The notes beneath the pieces were generated by a model. The model was not told where the DNA came from. It ran no database searches and worked only from the letters and a program-made list of their open reading frames with translations. Position numbers and translations under genes: made by a program. From Actinoplanes aureus (GTDB lineage Bacteria; Actinomycetota; Actinomycetes; Mycobacteriales; Micromonosporaceae): a stretch of 64,000 nt of DNA. This document shows positions 8,689-16,633 of the stretch, piece by piece. The stretch covers positions 282,601 through 346,600 of the forward strand of contig NZ_JADQTO010000006.1 in the NCBI RefSeq assembly GCF_015704865.1, read 5' to 3'. The first letter of the stretch is position 1, and each line of letters starts with the position of its first letter.

Positions 8689-10218
8689 ATGGCGTCGACC
8701 TCTGTCGATCTAGAACGCGACGAGAACGACGGCTTCTGCGCGGCCCTGGAGGTCGCCCTGGCCGCGCAGGCCGGTGCCGAGCGGGTCCCGGCCCAGCGTG
8801 ACGCCGGTCTTGGCGAGCGGATCCAGCGCGACGCGATCGTCCGGCTGCGTGCCGGTGCCACCGCCAACCCGGGCCTGCTGGCGCTGCTGGCCGCCGCCCG
8901 GTACGCGCCGGTGCCGCCCGGTGGTCAGGAGGATGACGTGGTGCGGCGCGCGCTCGCCGTACCGGATCTGCTCTGCCTGCACGCGCCGCCGGGCGTGGCC
9001 CGGACGGTCACCGTCCTGGAGATCGTGCGAGCCGCCGCGGAGCGCGGCGAGCGGGTGCTGGTCACCGCGCCCACCTCGGCGGCGCTCGACGTCCTGGCGG
9101 CCCGGCTGCCGACCGAGCCGACCGTGGTCCGTACCGATCAGCGCCGCAACGGGCACGGCACGCCGTCGGCCGAGCTGACCGTGGTCCGTACCGATCAGCG
9201 CGGCAACGGGCATGGCACGCTGGCGGACGCGGCGGCCGAGACGCAGCGCCGGATCCTGGCCCGCACGCAGGCCGCCGCGCACGGTCTCGAACCCTGGCTG
9301 GGCGACCCCGCGCCGGCGACCGGCTGGCTGCGGCGGCTGACCACCGCGCTCGACGAGGCGGCGCAGGCGCGTGAGCAGGCCGACCAGGCGATCGCCGAGC
9401 GCGACGCCACCGCCGCCGCGGCCCGGGACCGGCTCGGCGGGGCGATCCGTGAGGAGCGGCGGGCGGTCGAGGTGGCCGAACGTGGCGTCACGCTCGCGGC
9501 CGAGTCGGTGGACCGGCTCGGCGACGCGCTGCGCCGGGCCGAGAGTTACCGGTTCGGCCGGTGGCGGGCCGAGCGGCTGCGCGGGCGGCTGGCCCAGGCC
9601 GTCCCGGCGGCGGCCGCCGCGCGGATGGCGCTGCGGCGGGCCCGGGAGGAGTACGCGGACCGCGAGTCCGGCCTGGAGAAAGAGGTGGAGCAGGACGGCG
9701 CGGTACGGGCGGCGGCCGACCGGGCGGCCTTCGCGGACCTGGCCGCGCACCGCGCCCTCGAGTCCGCCGAGCGTGCGGCCCACCAGCTGACCCGGCTGCT
9801 CGCCGCGGTGCTCCCGGCGCCGGAGTGGACCGCCGACGCCGCCGGGCTCACCGCCTTCGCCGGCCGCTGCCGGGAGCTGGAGCCGGTGCTGCGCGGCCGG
9901 GCCGTCCTGATCCGCGAGTGGCGGCAGCGGGCCGCCCGGCCCAGCCGGCAGCTGTACCACGAGTTGCTGCGGTACGCGGACGTGGTGGCCGCGACCTGCC
10001 TGGACGTCGGCCGCCCGGAGTACGGCGAGCTCGAGTTCGACCTGGTCGTGATCGAGGACGCCGGCCGGGTTCCGGTGCCGGCCGCGCTCGTGCCGCTGGT
10101 CCGGTCCCGCCGGGCGATCCTGGCCGGCGCGGTCAGCCACCGGGGTGCGCCCGCCGGCAGCGTCCTCGACCTGCTCGACGCCCGCGCGCCCGAGGCCAAC
10201 CGGATCCGTCTCCGATGA
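8689..10218 (+). CDS. Degenerate SF1 (UPF1/DNA2-like) helicase-related protein
   Basis: A 509-aa protein with the first RecA domain of a UPF1-like SF1 helicase, split by a long coiled coil (about residues 220-340). The P-loop position reads APPGVART (about 99-106) where GPPGTGKT is expected, so the catalytic Lys is Arg. Motif Ia is well kept (TAPTSAALDVLAARL). Motif II reads VVIEDAGR in place of VVIDEASQ, and motif III reads LAGAVSHRGAP in place of the usual GD..QLPP. The protein ends there, so RecA domain 2 is absent. It is therefore probably ATPase-dead, perhaps a nucleic-acid-binding or regulatory subunit. A 57-bp tandem duplication (9120-9233) lies before the coiled coil. The ATG at 8689 follows a weak GGGCGG site. 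It overlaps the next gene by ATGA. Confidence 0.65.
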   Translation: MASTSVDLERDENDGFCAALEVALAAQAGAERVPAQRDAGLGERIQRDAIVRLRAGATANPGLLALLAAARYAPVPPGGQEDDVVRRALAVPDLLCLHAPPGVARTVTVLEIVRAAAERGERVLVTAPTSAALDVLAARLPTEPTVVRTDQRRNGHGTPSAELTVVRTDQRGNGHGTLADAAAETQRRILARTQAAAHGLEPWLGDPAPATGWLRRLTTALDEAAQAREQADQAIAERDATAAAARDRLGGAIREERRAVEVAERGVTLAAESVDRLGDALRRAESYRFGRWRAERLRGRLAQAVPAAAAARMALRRAREEYADRESGLEKEVEQDGAVRAAADRAAFADLAAHRALESAERAAHQLTRLLAAVLPAPEWTADAAGLTAFAGRCRELEPVLRGRAVLIREWRQRAARPSRQLYHELLRYADVVAATCLDVGRPEYGELEFDLVVIEDAGRVPVPAALVPLVRSRRAILAGAVSHRGAPAGSVLDLLDARAPEANRIRLR

Positions 10219-10937
10219 CCCTCCCGCTGCGGGAGGTGGCCCGGCGGGTGGACGCCCTGCCCGGTGTCCGACCGCGCCGGATCGTCCCGCTGCTGCTGCC
10301 GATGTGGGCCGCCGAGGTCACCGCGACCGTACGCGAGAACCACCCCTACGACGTCCTGGACCGTTACCTGTCCCGGGCGATCGCCGAGGGCGGCCTGTCG
10401 GACACCGCCGGGCTGGCCGGCTTCCTCGGCGTGGAGCCCGCCCTGGTGTCCCGGGCGGTGCGCTTCCTCGCCGGGATCGGGCATCTGCGGCGCGACGGTG
10501 ACACGGTGACGCTGACCGAGCTTGGCCGGCAGTCGGTCGCCGAGGGGCGGCGTTACCAGCTCGCCCACGGCCGCCGGCTGTTGCTGCGGTTCGACGGGTT
10601 CGCCGGTGCGCCGGTGCCGTACGCCTGCGTGACCGGCTCCATCTGGTTGAGCGAACCGGAGCTGACCCTGCCCGACGGCACCCGGTTCCGGCCGGTTCCC
10701 GGCGCCGCCGCGCTGCCGGAGTCCGCCGTCGCCGAGCTGCTGAGCCGCCCGGACGTCGCCGACTTCACCGGCCCGGTGGTGCCGGTGGCGGTGGAGCAGA
10801 CCGGTATCCGCCCGGACTGGCTGCCGGTGTACCTGGTCGAGTGCGAGGACGAGCCGCTGGTCTTCGGCGCGGCGATGGACGGGCCGGATCCGTACCTCGC
10901 CGGGTTTATCCCTTTCGTGGAGGGGAAACCTCTCTAA
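10215..10937 (+). CDS. Winged-helix-like protein coupled to the helicase-like gene
   Basis: A 240-aa protein with no family I can name. Residues about 60-105 look like a winged helix: LAGFLGVEPALVSRAVRFLAG followed by a wing-type hairpin RRDGDTVTLTELGR, similar to a MarR/IclR-style fold. The C-terminal half (CVTGSIWLSEPELTLPDGT, VVPVAVEQTGIRPDWLPVYLVEC) is beta-rich and unrecognised. The start ATG overlaps the stop of the pseudo-helicase gene, so the two products are probably made together and may interact. DNA binding is an inference from the helix-turn-helix pattern only. Confidence 0.6.
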   Translation: MTLPLREVARRVDALPGVRPRRIVPLLLPMWAAEVTATVRENHPYDVLDRYLSRAIAEGGLSDTAGLAGFLGVEPALVSRAVRFLAGIGHLRRDGDTVTLTELGRQSVAEGRRYQLAHGRRLLLRFDGFAGAPVPYACVTGSIWLSEPELTLPDGTRFRPVPGAAALPESAVAELLSRPDVADFTGPVVPVAVEQTGIRPDWLPVYLVECEDEPLVFGAAMDGPDPYLAGFIPFVEGKPL

Positions 10938-10943
10938 GGTGTG

Positions 10944-10979
10944 GGGACCGCCACGGTCCCTGACGGACCAGGTTGGTCC
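10944..10979. promoter_or_regulatory. Two palindromes upstream of tetR, candidate TetR operators
   Basis: Two perfect inverted repeats with 3-bp centres: GGGACCG-CCA-CGGTCCC (10944-10960) and GGACCA-GGT-TGGTCC (10965-10979). Their centres are 20 bp apart, about two helical turns, and they share the GGACC/GGTCC core. They lie 22-57 bp before the tetR start and would suit binding by two TetR dimers for autoregulation of the tetR-mmpL unit. The first could also serve as a terminator for the upstream gene, but no T tract follows. Confidence 0.55.
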
Positions 10980-11000
10980 AGTACGGTCTACGGTGGTCCT

Positions 11001-11555
11001 ATGCCGCGCCCGACAAAGCAGCAGATCGACGACGAGATCCTGGACGCCGCCGCGAGCCTGTTCGCCCGGCACGGGTTCAAGGAGACGTCGGTGCAGCGCA
11101 TCGCCGACACGGTCGGCTATTCGAAGACCGGCCTGCTGCACCGCTTCCCCACCAAGGAGGCGCTGCAGGAGGCGGTCATCACGCGCTGCGTGGGCCAGAT
11201 CCGCGACACCGCCGCCGGGGTGGCGGACCTGCCGACCGGTCCGGAGCGGGACCGCGCCGTGATCACCGCCGTGGCGCGGCTCGCGCTCGCCCAGCGCGGT
11301 GTCGTCGCGCTCCTGCTCTCCTCCCTGCTCAGCGAGCCGGAGAGCGAGATGGGCACAGCATTGCAGGCAGTCGGGCAGGCAGTCGCGGAGGCCTTCGGCG
11401 ACGACTTCCTCGGCGACCAGACCCGCGCCGTGCGGGTCACCGGGGCGCTCGGCGCGCTGGCCGTCGCCAGCGTCGCGCTCCGCGACCACTTCACCTCCGA
11501 CGTGATGACCACCCTCGTCGAGGTCGGCTACGACGCGCTCGGGCACCGAGCCTAG
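11001..11555 (+). CDS. TetR-family transcriptional repressor
   Basis: A 184-aa protein with an N-terminal TetR DNA-binding domain: ILDAAASLFARHGFKETSVQRIA, then the helix-turn-helix ending VGYSKTGLLHRFPTKEAL (about residues 28-60). The C-terminal ligand domain is variable, as expected, and has no recognisable ligand signature. The start at 11001 (ATG) fits the domain boundary; an upstream in-frame stretch lacks family similarity. It lies 30 bp before an MMPL exporter gene, the classic local-repressor arrangement, and the palindromes at 10944-10979 are likely its operators. Inference: it derepresses the exporter when a lipid or drug-like ligand binds. Confidence 0.9.
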   Translation: MPRPTKQQIDDEILDAAASLFARHGFKETSVQRIADTVGYSKTGLLHRFPTKEALQEAVITRCVGQIRDTAAGVADLPTGPERDRAVITAVARLALAQRGVVALLLSSLLSEPESEMGTALQAVGQAVAEAFGDDFLGDQTRAVRVTGALGALAVASVALRDHFTSDVMTTLVEVGYDALGHRA

Positions 11556-11585
11556 GTTCCACACCAAACCGAAGGATTCCCGCAC

Positions 11586-13766
11586 ATGGCAACGTTGTTG
11601 CACCGTCTCGGGCTGGCGTCCGCACGGCACCGGATCGCCGTCACCATCGCGTGGCTGGTGGCCCTGGTCGCCGTCGGCGCCGGCGCGGTCACCCTCTCCG
11701 GCACCACGGCCAACACCTTCAGCATTCCCGGCCAGGAGTCGACCACCGCGCTCGACCTGATGACGGAGAAGTTCGGCGCGGCCTCGGCGGGCGCCACCGT
11801 CCAGGTGGTCTTCGAGGCGCCGGACGGCCAGAAGATCACCGACCCGCAGAACGCGGCGACGGTCGCCCAGACCGTGGCGTCCCTCGGCAAGCTTCCCGGC
11901 GTGGTCTCGGCGAGCAACCCGCTGGACCCGGCGGCGCCGACCGTCTCCCGGGATCAGGGGGCCGCGTACAGCACGGTGACCTACGGGGTGCAGCCCTCCG
12001 AGGTGACCGACGACGAGCGGGCCGCGCTCATCAGCGCGCTCGACCCGCCCCGGGCCGCGCTGCTCACCGTCGAGGCCCGGGGTGAGGCGCTCAGCAACCC
12101 CGCGGACATCGGCGGTGCCTCCGAGATCCTCGGTGTGGTGGTCGCGCTGATCGTGCTGGCCCTCACGTACGGTTCGCTGGTCGCCGCCGGGATGAACCTG
12201 CTGACCGCGATCGTCGGCGTCGGCATCGGCGCGGCCGGCATCGTCACCCTCACCGGCTTCGTCGACCTCCAGTCCACCACCCCGATCCTCGCGGTGATGC
12301 TGGGCCTCGCGGTCGGCATCGACTACGCGCTGTTCATCGTCACCCGGCACCGGCACGAACTGCGCCGCGGCCTCCCGGTCGAGGCGGCCGCCGCGATGGC
12401 CGTCGGCACCGCCGGCGCGGCCGTGGTCACCGCCGGCCTCACCGTGGTGATCGCGCTCGCCGGCCTCTCCGTCGTCGGCATCCCGTTCCTCAGCGAGATG
12501 GGTATCGCCGCGGCCGCCACCATCGTCATCGCGGTGCTGATCGCGATCACCCTGGTGCCGGCCATCCTGGGCTTCATCGGAGCCCGGGCCCTGCCGCGCA
12601 AGCTGCGTGGCGTACCGGCCGGCGAGGAGATCCCGGCCGGCAGCGGCTTCATCCAGGGCTGGGCGGCCATGGTCACCCGGCAGCGCTGGCTCAGCCTGAT
12701 CGTGGCGGTCGCCGCGCTCGCGGTCATCGCCATCCCGTTCTTCTCGATGAAGACCACCCTCAACCAGCGGCCGGCCGAGGGCAGCACCCAGTACTGGGCC
12801 CAGCAGATCATCGACACCCGGTTCGGTCCCGGCGTGAGCAGCCCGCTGCTGATCCTGGTCGACGGGCCGGACGCGGTCTCCTACGCCGGCGAGGTGCAGA
12901 AGCAGGTCGCCGCCCTGCCCGACGTCGCCCTGGCCACCCCGGCCCAGCCGAGCCAGGACGGTACCGCCGCGCTGATCACGATCATCCCGGCGTCCGGTCC
13001 CGAGGACCAGAAGACCGTCGACCTGGTGCACAACATCCGCGACACGGTCGCCGACACCAGCGGCGCCGAGGTCTACGTCACCGGCAACACTGCGGTCAGC
13101 ATCGACGTGTCGCAGAAGCTCAACGACGCGCTCCCGGTCTATCTCGCCCTGGTCGTCGGGCTCGCGTTCGTCCTGCTCGTGCTGGTCTTCCGGTCGATCC
13201 TGGTGCCGGTCGTCGGCGTACTCGGCTTCCTGCTCACCATCGGCGCGGCCTTCGGCGCCACGGTCGCGGTCTTCCAGTGGGGCTGGGCCGCCGACGCGGT
13301 GAACGCCGGCTCCACCGGCCCGATCCTCAGCCTCGCGCCGATCATCATCGTCGGCATCCTGTTCGGCCTCGCCATGGACTACCAGGTCTTCCTGGTCTCC
13401 CGCATGCACGAGGCACACGCCCACGGCGCCGCACCGCGCGACGCGATCACGACCGGCTTCCGCCAGGCCGCCCCGGTGGTCATCGCGGCCGCCACCATCA
13501 TGTTCGCGGTCTTCGCCGCGTTCGTCCCGGAAGGCAACGACACCATCAAGCCGATCGCCTTCGCTCTCGCGGTAGGCATCGCCTTCGACGCCTTCATCGT
13601 CCGCATGATCGCCGTCCCGGCCGCCCTGGCCCTGCTCGGCCGCGCGGCCTGGTGGCTCCCGGCCTGGCTCCGCTGGCTCCCGGAGCTGGACGTGGAGGGT
13701 GCCGCCCTCGAACGCAGGCCCCCCACCATCGACCCGCCGAAGGCCTCAGCCCCCGCCACCGCCTAA
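11586..13766 (+). CDS. MMPL-family (RND-type) membrane transporter
   Basis: Inner-membrane exporter of the MmpL/ActII-3 class, 726 aa, with the expected duplicated layout: a TM helix, an extracytoplasmic loop (about residues 40-170), five TM helices, a second loop (about 385-515) and a final TM bundle. The paired signatures are LGLAVGIDYALFIVTRHR in the first half and GLAMDYQVFLVSRMHE in the second, both holding the Asp-Tyr pair used for proton coupling. The start ATG at 11586 is 30 bp downstream of tetR, so one transcript is likely. Substrates of this family are lipids, polyketides or drugs; none can be assigned here. Confidence 0.92.
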   Translation: MATLLHRLGLASARHRIAVTIAWLVALVAVGAGAVTLSGTTANTFSIPGQESTTALDLMTEKFGAASAGATVQVVFEAPDGQKITDPQNAATVAQTVASLGKLPGVVSASNPLDPAAPTVSRDQGAAYSTVTYGVQPSEVTDDERAALISALDPPRAALLTVEARGEALSNPADIGGASEILGVVVALIVLALTYGSLVAAGMNLLTAIVGVGIGAAGIVTLTGFVDLQSTTPILAVMLGLAVGIDYALFIVTRHRHELRRGLPVEAAAAMAVGTAGAAVVTAGLTVVIALAGLSVVGIPFLSEMGIAAAATIVIAVLIAITLVPAILGFIGARALPRKLRGVPAGEEIPAGSGFIQGWAAMVTRQRWLSLIVAVAALAVIAIPFFSMKTTLNQRPAEGSTQYWAQQIIDTRFGPGVSSPLLILVDGPDAVSYAGEVQKQVAALPDVALATPAQPSQDGTAALITIIPASGPEDQKTVDLVHNIRDTVADTSGAEVYVTGNTAVSIDVSQKLNDALPVYLALVVGLAFVLLVLVFRSILVPVVGVLGFLLTIGAAFGATVAVFQWGWAADAVNAGSTGPILSLAPIIIVGILFGLAMDYQVFLVSRMHEAHAHGAAPRDAITTGFRQAAPVVIAAATIMFAVFAAFVPEGNDTIKPIAFALAVGIAFDAFIVRMIAVPAALALLGRAAWWLPAWLRWLPELDVEGAALERRPPTIDPPKASAPATA

Positions 13767-13790
13767 CCCATCCCGCCACCGCCTGACCAT
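13752..13790 (+). repeat. Imperfect 20-bp tandem duplication across the MMPL stop codon
   Basis: CCCGCCACCGCCTAACCCAT (13752-13771) is followed immediately by CCCGCCACCGCCTGACCAT (13772-13790), differing by one substitution and one deletion. The first unit contains the mmpL stop TAA (13764-13766) and the second carries a TGA at the equivalent place. This looks like a recent slippage duplication. Confidence 0.7.
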
Positions 13791-13791
13791 C

Positions 13792-13828
13792 CCGGCGCCG
13801 TCCCTTCAGGACGGCGCCGGCCCCTTTT
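13792..13828 (+). terminator. Rho-independent terminator after the tetR-mmpL operon
   Basis: A perfect 12-bp stem CCGGCGCCGTCC (13792-13803) / GGACGGCGCCGG (13809-13820) with loop CTTCA, followed by CCCCTTTT (13821-13828). It starts 26 bp after the mmpL stop. This is the clearest intrinsic terminator in the window. Confidence 0.9.
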
Positions 13829-14256
13829 CGGTACGAGTCCGGCCGTCCCGCCGAATTCCACCCGTCCCCGACCTCCCGCGCGACCTCCGCAAACCGCCCG
13901 GCCCCAGCGCGCCCGCCGGGCCCAGGCAGGCGGCCGCGGCAGCTACGGCCGGCGGGGCCGAGCCGTCGCTGGCGCACGTTTCGAGGTGTGGTGGGTGCGT
14001 GGGCTACGGCTGGCGGGCCGTCGCTTGCGCACCTTATGGAGGAGCGGGTGGGGCGTTGTGCTCGCCGGAACCGGGGGGCCGGGCACGCACTCGCGGCCGG
14101 GTTCGGCTGGCGTGCGGGTGCCGGATCGGGTTTGGGGCGGGGCCGCTGGGGGTGTGCCTTGGCCGGCGGTCGCGTTGGGGGCGGGAGTGGGCAGGTGGCC
14201 GCGTGGCAGGGCGGGACTGCCGTTGATTCGGCGGGACGGTGGATTACGCGTACCGG
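13829..14256. other. Non-coding stretch between the MMPL and galactanase loci
   Basis: About 430 bp lie between the rightward terminator and the leftward terminator of the galactan operon. Open frames exist on both strands, but they are Gly/Arg/Pro-rich frames without start-site support or recognisable motifs, as expected of random high-GC sequence. G-rich tracts are frequent (14040-14200). I see no RNA gene, repeat or promoter that I can support. Confidence 0.5.
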
Positions 14257-14290
14257 AAAAGGTGCCGGCCCGGTGGGATGCCGGGCCGGC
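14257..14290 (-). terminator. Rho-independent terminator of the galactan operon
   Basis: On the minus strand a perfect 10-bp stem GCCGGCCCGG / CCGGGCCGGC (14264-14273 and 14281-14290, loop of 7 nt) is followed by CACCTTTTCC, whose TTTT corresponds to 14257-14260. It lies about 65 bp beyond the stop of the last galactanase gene, the right place to end the leftward operon. Confidence 0.75.
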
Positions 14291-14355
14291 GGGGAAGTGA
14301 TCAGCTGGAGCGGTGTCTGGCTATGGGGTCCGGCGGAGGCCGGGGCGGTGTCTGG

Positions 14356-15447
14356 TCATGGGGTCCAGCGGAGGCTGGGGTTGACGTTGCCGGTCCAGTC
14401 GAAGGTGGCCATGTTGTCCCAGCCGTCGCCGGTGTCGTTGATGTTGGCCGGGTCCCAGCCGTTGCCCTTGATGGCGTACCAGGTGGGTTCCCAGTAGAAG
14501 ACGCCGATGGCGCCGGCGTTGCGGGCGGTGTTCTGCACCCAGCTGAACTGCTGGGCCTGGCCGGCCCAGGTGGACGGGATGTTGTCGCAGAGGACCGTGC
14601 CGGGGATGGAGTTTCTCTCGCTGTCGGCGTCGGCGCTGGTGAACTGGTAGGCGGTCTCCGCTATGACGACCGGCTTGCCGTAGCGGGTGCGCATGTCGGT
14701 GATGACGTTGTAGAGATTGGCCAGCGTGCCGTGCCACATGCAGTAGTAGGAGAGCGCGGTGATGTCCCACTGCACGCCGGCGGCCCGGATGCCGTCGTAG
14801 AACCAGCGGGCGTTGGTGAGACTGTCGGAGTTCGCGGTGTGGATCATGACCTGGGTGGAGCCGTTGCACGCCTTGGTGGCGTTGTAGCCCTGTTTGAGCA
14901 GGGACGCGAGCGGGGCGAAGTTGCTGTTCACGACCTGGCCGCGGGGCCAGAGCATGCCGACGTTGATCTCGTTGCCGATCTGCACGCTGTCGGGGGTGGT
15001 GCCCTGCGCCTTGAGTGCGGTGCAGACGTCGTAGGTGTAGTTGTAGACGTCGGTCTGCAACTGGGTGAGGCTGTGCGAGGCCCAGGCGGCGGGCGGGTAC
15101 TGCTTGCCGGGGTCGGCCCAGGTGTCCGAGTAGTGGAAGTCGATCAGGAGCTTGAGGCCCTTGGCCTTGATCGCCTTCGCCTGCTGGAGGACCTTCGCCT
15201 TGTTGTTGTAGCCGCTGGCCGGGTTGTTCCAGACGCGCAACCGCATGTAGTTGGCGCCCGCGCCCTTGAGGATGTCGTAGGGGTCGGTGGCGGTGCCGTT
15301 GCGGTAGTACCGGGCGCCGAGGTCGAGGCTGCGCTGGAGCGACGACACATCGGCGCCGAGCATGGTCAGCGGCGCGGCTTGAGCGGGGGAGGGCGTGAAG
15401 GCCAGCACGGCCGCAGCAATCAGAAATATCCGGAAAATGCGCATCAT
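14356..15447 (-). CDS. Secreted GH53 endo-beta-1,4-galactanase, second copy
   Basis: Extracellular glycoside hydrolase family 53 enzyme that cleaves beta-1,4-galactan side chains of pectin (type I arabinogalactan). It has 363 aa with a signal peptide ([20 protein letters not shown], cleavage near AQA). The TIM-barrel signatures are clear: GADVSSL at the start, NYMRLRVWNNP, LLIDFHYSDTWADPGKQ, acid/base Glu160 in QIGNEINVGMLWP, nucleophile Glu264 in VVIAETAYQF, and a C-terminal FYWEPTW. There is no carbohydrate-binding module. The start ATG overlaps the stop of the neighbouring GH53 gene (ATGA), so translation is coupled. It is a tandem paralogue of that gene and last in the operon. Confidence 0.94.
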   Translation of the reverse strand: MMRIFRIFLIAAAVLAFTPSPAQAAPLTMLGADVSSLQRSLDLGARYYRNGTATDPYDILKGAGANYMRLRVWNNPASGYNNKAKVLQQAKAIKAKGLKLLIDFHYSDTWADPGKQYPPAAWASHSLTQLQTDVYNYTYDVCTALKAQGTTPDSVQIGNEINVGMLWPRGQVVNSNFAPLASLLKQGYNATKACNGSTQVMIHTANSDSLTNARWFYDGIRAAGVQWDITALSYYCMWHGTLANLYNVITDMRTRYGKPVVIAETAYQFTSADADSERNSIPGTVLCDNIPSTWAGQAQQFSWVQNTARNAGAIGVFYWEPTWYAIKGNGWDPANINDTGDGWDNMATFDWTGNVNPSLRWTP

Positions 15448-16538
15448 CGCTCCCAGCGGATGTACGGGTTGACCCGCCCCGAGTCGTCAAAGGTCGCCAT
15501 GTTCTCCCAGGCGTTCCCGGACGTCTCGATGTCCTCGGTGTCCCAGCCGTTCCCGTCGATGGCGGTCCAGGTGGGCTCCCAGTAGAAGGCGCCGAGCGCA
15601 CCGGCCTCGCGGGCCACGTCCTGAACCGCCTCGAACTGCCGCGCCTGCCCCTGCCGGGTCGCCGGGATCCCGTCGCACGGTGCCGGGGACAGGATGATGT
15701 TCTCCAGGTGGTCGAAGTTCTCGGTGGTCCACGGGTACGCCGTCTCCGCGATCACCACCGGCTTGCCGTACCTGTCCCGGGCGTCGGTGAGGACCGTGCG
15801 CAGGTTGTCCAGGCTGCCGTGCCACATGCAGTAGTAGGACAGCGCGGTGATGTCCCACTTCACGCCCTGCGCGGTGATCCCGTCGTAGAACCAGTGCGCC
15901 GCGTCGATGTTGCCGGCCAGCGCGGTGTGGATCATGACCTGGGTGGACCGGTGGCACGCCTTCGTCGCGTCGTAGCCGGCCTTGAGCAGGCCCGCCAGCG
16001 GCCCGAAGTCGCTGTTGTCGACCCGGCCCACCGGCCACAGCATGCCGACGTTGATCTCGTTGCCGATCTGCACGCTGTCCGGGGTGGTGCCCTGCCGCTT
16101 CAGGCTGGTGCAGACGTCGTAGGTGTAGTCGTAGACGTCCTTCTGGAGTTGCGCGAGGTCATGTCCCGCCCAGGCGGACGGGATGAACTGCTTGCCCGGG
16201 TCGGCCCAGGTGTCCGAGTAGTGGAAGTCGATGAGCAGCTTGTGGCCGGCCGCCTTGATCGCCCTGGCCTGGCGGAGGACCTGTGCCTTGTTGCTGTAGC
16301 CGCTGGCCGGGTCGTTCCAGATGCGCAGGCGCATGTAGTTGGCGCCGGCCTTCTTGAGGATGTCGTAGGGGTTGTCGCGCTTGCCGCGGAAGTCGTAGAA
16401 CTTCGCGCCGAGTTCGAGAGCGCGCGGCAGCGTCGAGACGTCGGCGCCGCGCATGGTCAGGCCGGGTTGATGGGCGTGGGCGGGGGTCGGGGAGAGGGTC
16501 ACCGCGAGGACCGCGGCGACGAGGGCGGCGAGTTTCAT
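15444..16538 (-). CDS. Secreted GH53 endo-beta-1,4-galactanase, first copy
   Basis: 364 aa, same family and architecture as the following gene: signal peptide MKLAALVAAVLAVTLSPTPAHA, then the GH53 barrel with GADVSTL, NYMRLRIWNDP, FHYSDTWADPGKQ, acid/base Glu161 (QIGNEINVGMLWP) and nucleophile Glu265 (VVIAETAYPW). The two proteins align over their whole length with most barrel motifs identical and differ mainly in surface loops and in the segment after the nucleophile, so this is a tandem duplication with divergence. A strong site AAAGGAG precedes the ATG on the minus strand. It lies after lacI, separated by a leader with a stem-loop, and belongs to the galactan operon. Confidence 0.95.
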   Translation of the reverse strand: MKLAALVAAVLAVTLSPTPAHAHQPGLTMRGADVSTLPRALELGAKFYDFRGKRDNPYDILKKAGANYMRLRIWNDPASGYSNKAQVLRQARAIKAAGHKLLIDFHYSDTWADPGKQFIPSAWAGHDLAQLQKDVYDYTYDVCTSLKRQGTTPDSVQIGNEINVGMLWPVGRVDNSDFGPLAGLLKAGYDATKACHRSTQVMIHTALAGNIDAAHWFYDGITAQGVKWDITALSYYCMWHGSLDNLRTVLTDARDRYGKPVVIAETAYPWTTENFDHLENIILSPAPCDGIPATRQGQARQFEAVQDVAREAGALGAFYWEPTWTAIDGNGWDTEDIETSGNAWENMATFDDSGRVNPYIRWER

Positions 16539-16580
16539 TACGCTCCTTTGTGGATTAAAAGGACGGAATGAGGTCGGGAA

Positions 16581-16612
16581 CCGGCCTCGATCGAGGGGGA
16601 GAGCGAGGCCGG
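16581..16612 (-). promoter_or_regulatory. Intercistronic stem-loop between lacI and the galactanase genes
   Basis: CCGGCCTCG (16581-16589) pairs perfectly with CGAGGCCGG (16604-16612) around a 14-nt loop. It lies in the 95-bp gap between the lacI stop (16634) and the GH53 start (16538). No T tract follows directly, though CCTTTT occurs about 20 nt later on the minus strand. It may be a leaky terminator or a processing/stability element that sets galactanase output relative to the regulator. Confidence 0.45.
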
Positions 16613-16633
16613 CCCGGGGGGCCCGAGAAGGAC

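Noticed and set aside
9546-13424. Very long open frame on the minus strand (about 1290 codons) under the pseudo-helicase, TetR and MMPL genes
   Set aside because: It is the antisense frame of strong plus-strand genes, is rich in Arg/Asp/Gly/His with no domain motif, and has no ribosome site. High GC suppresses stops in this frame.
13831-14256. Possible small genes in the gap after the MMPL terminator
   Set aside because: Candidate frames are Gly/Arg/Trp-rich, lack ribosome sites, and overlap each other in several frames. Nothing distinguishes them from random GC-rich sequence.
14239-16571. Plus-strand frames opposite the two GH53 genes
   Set aside because: They are Val/Asp/Gly-rich shadows. 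The minus strand encodes complete GH53 proteins with catalytic Glu residues and signal peptides.
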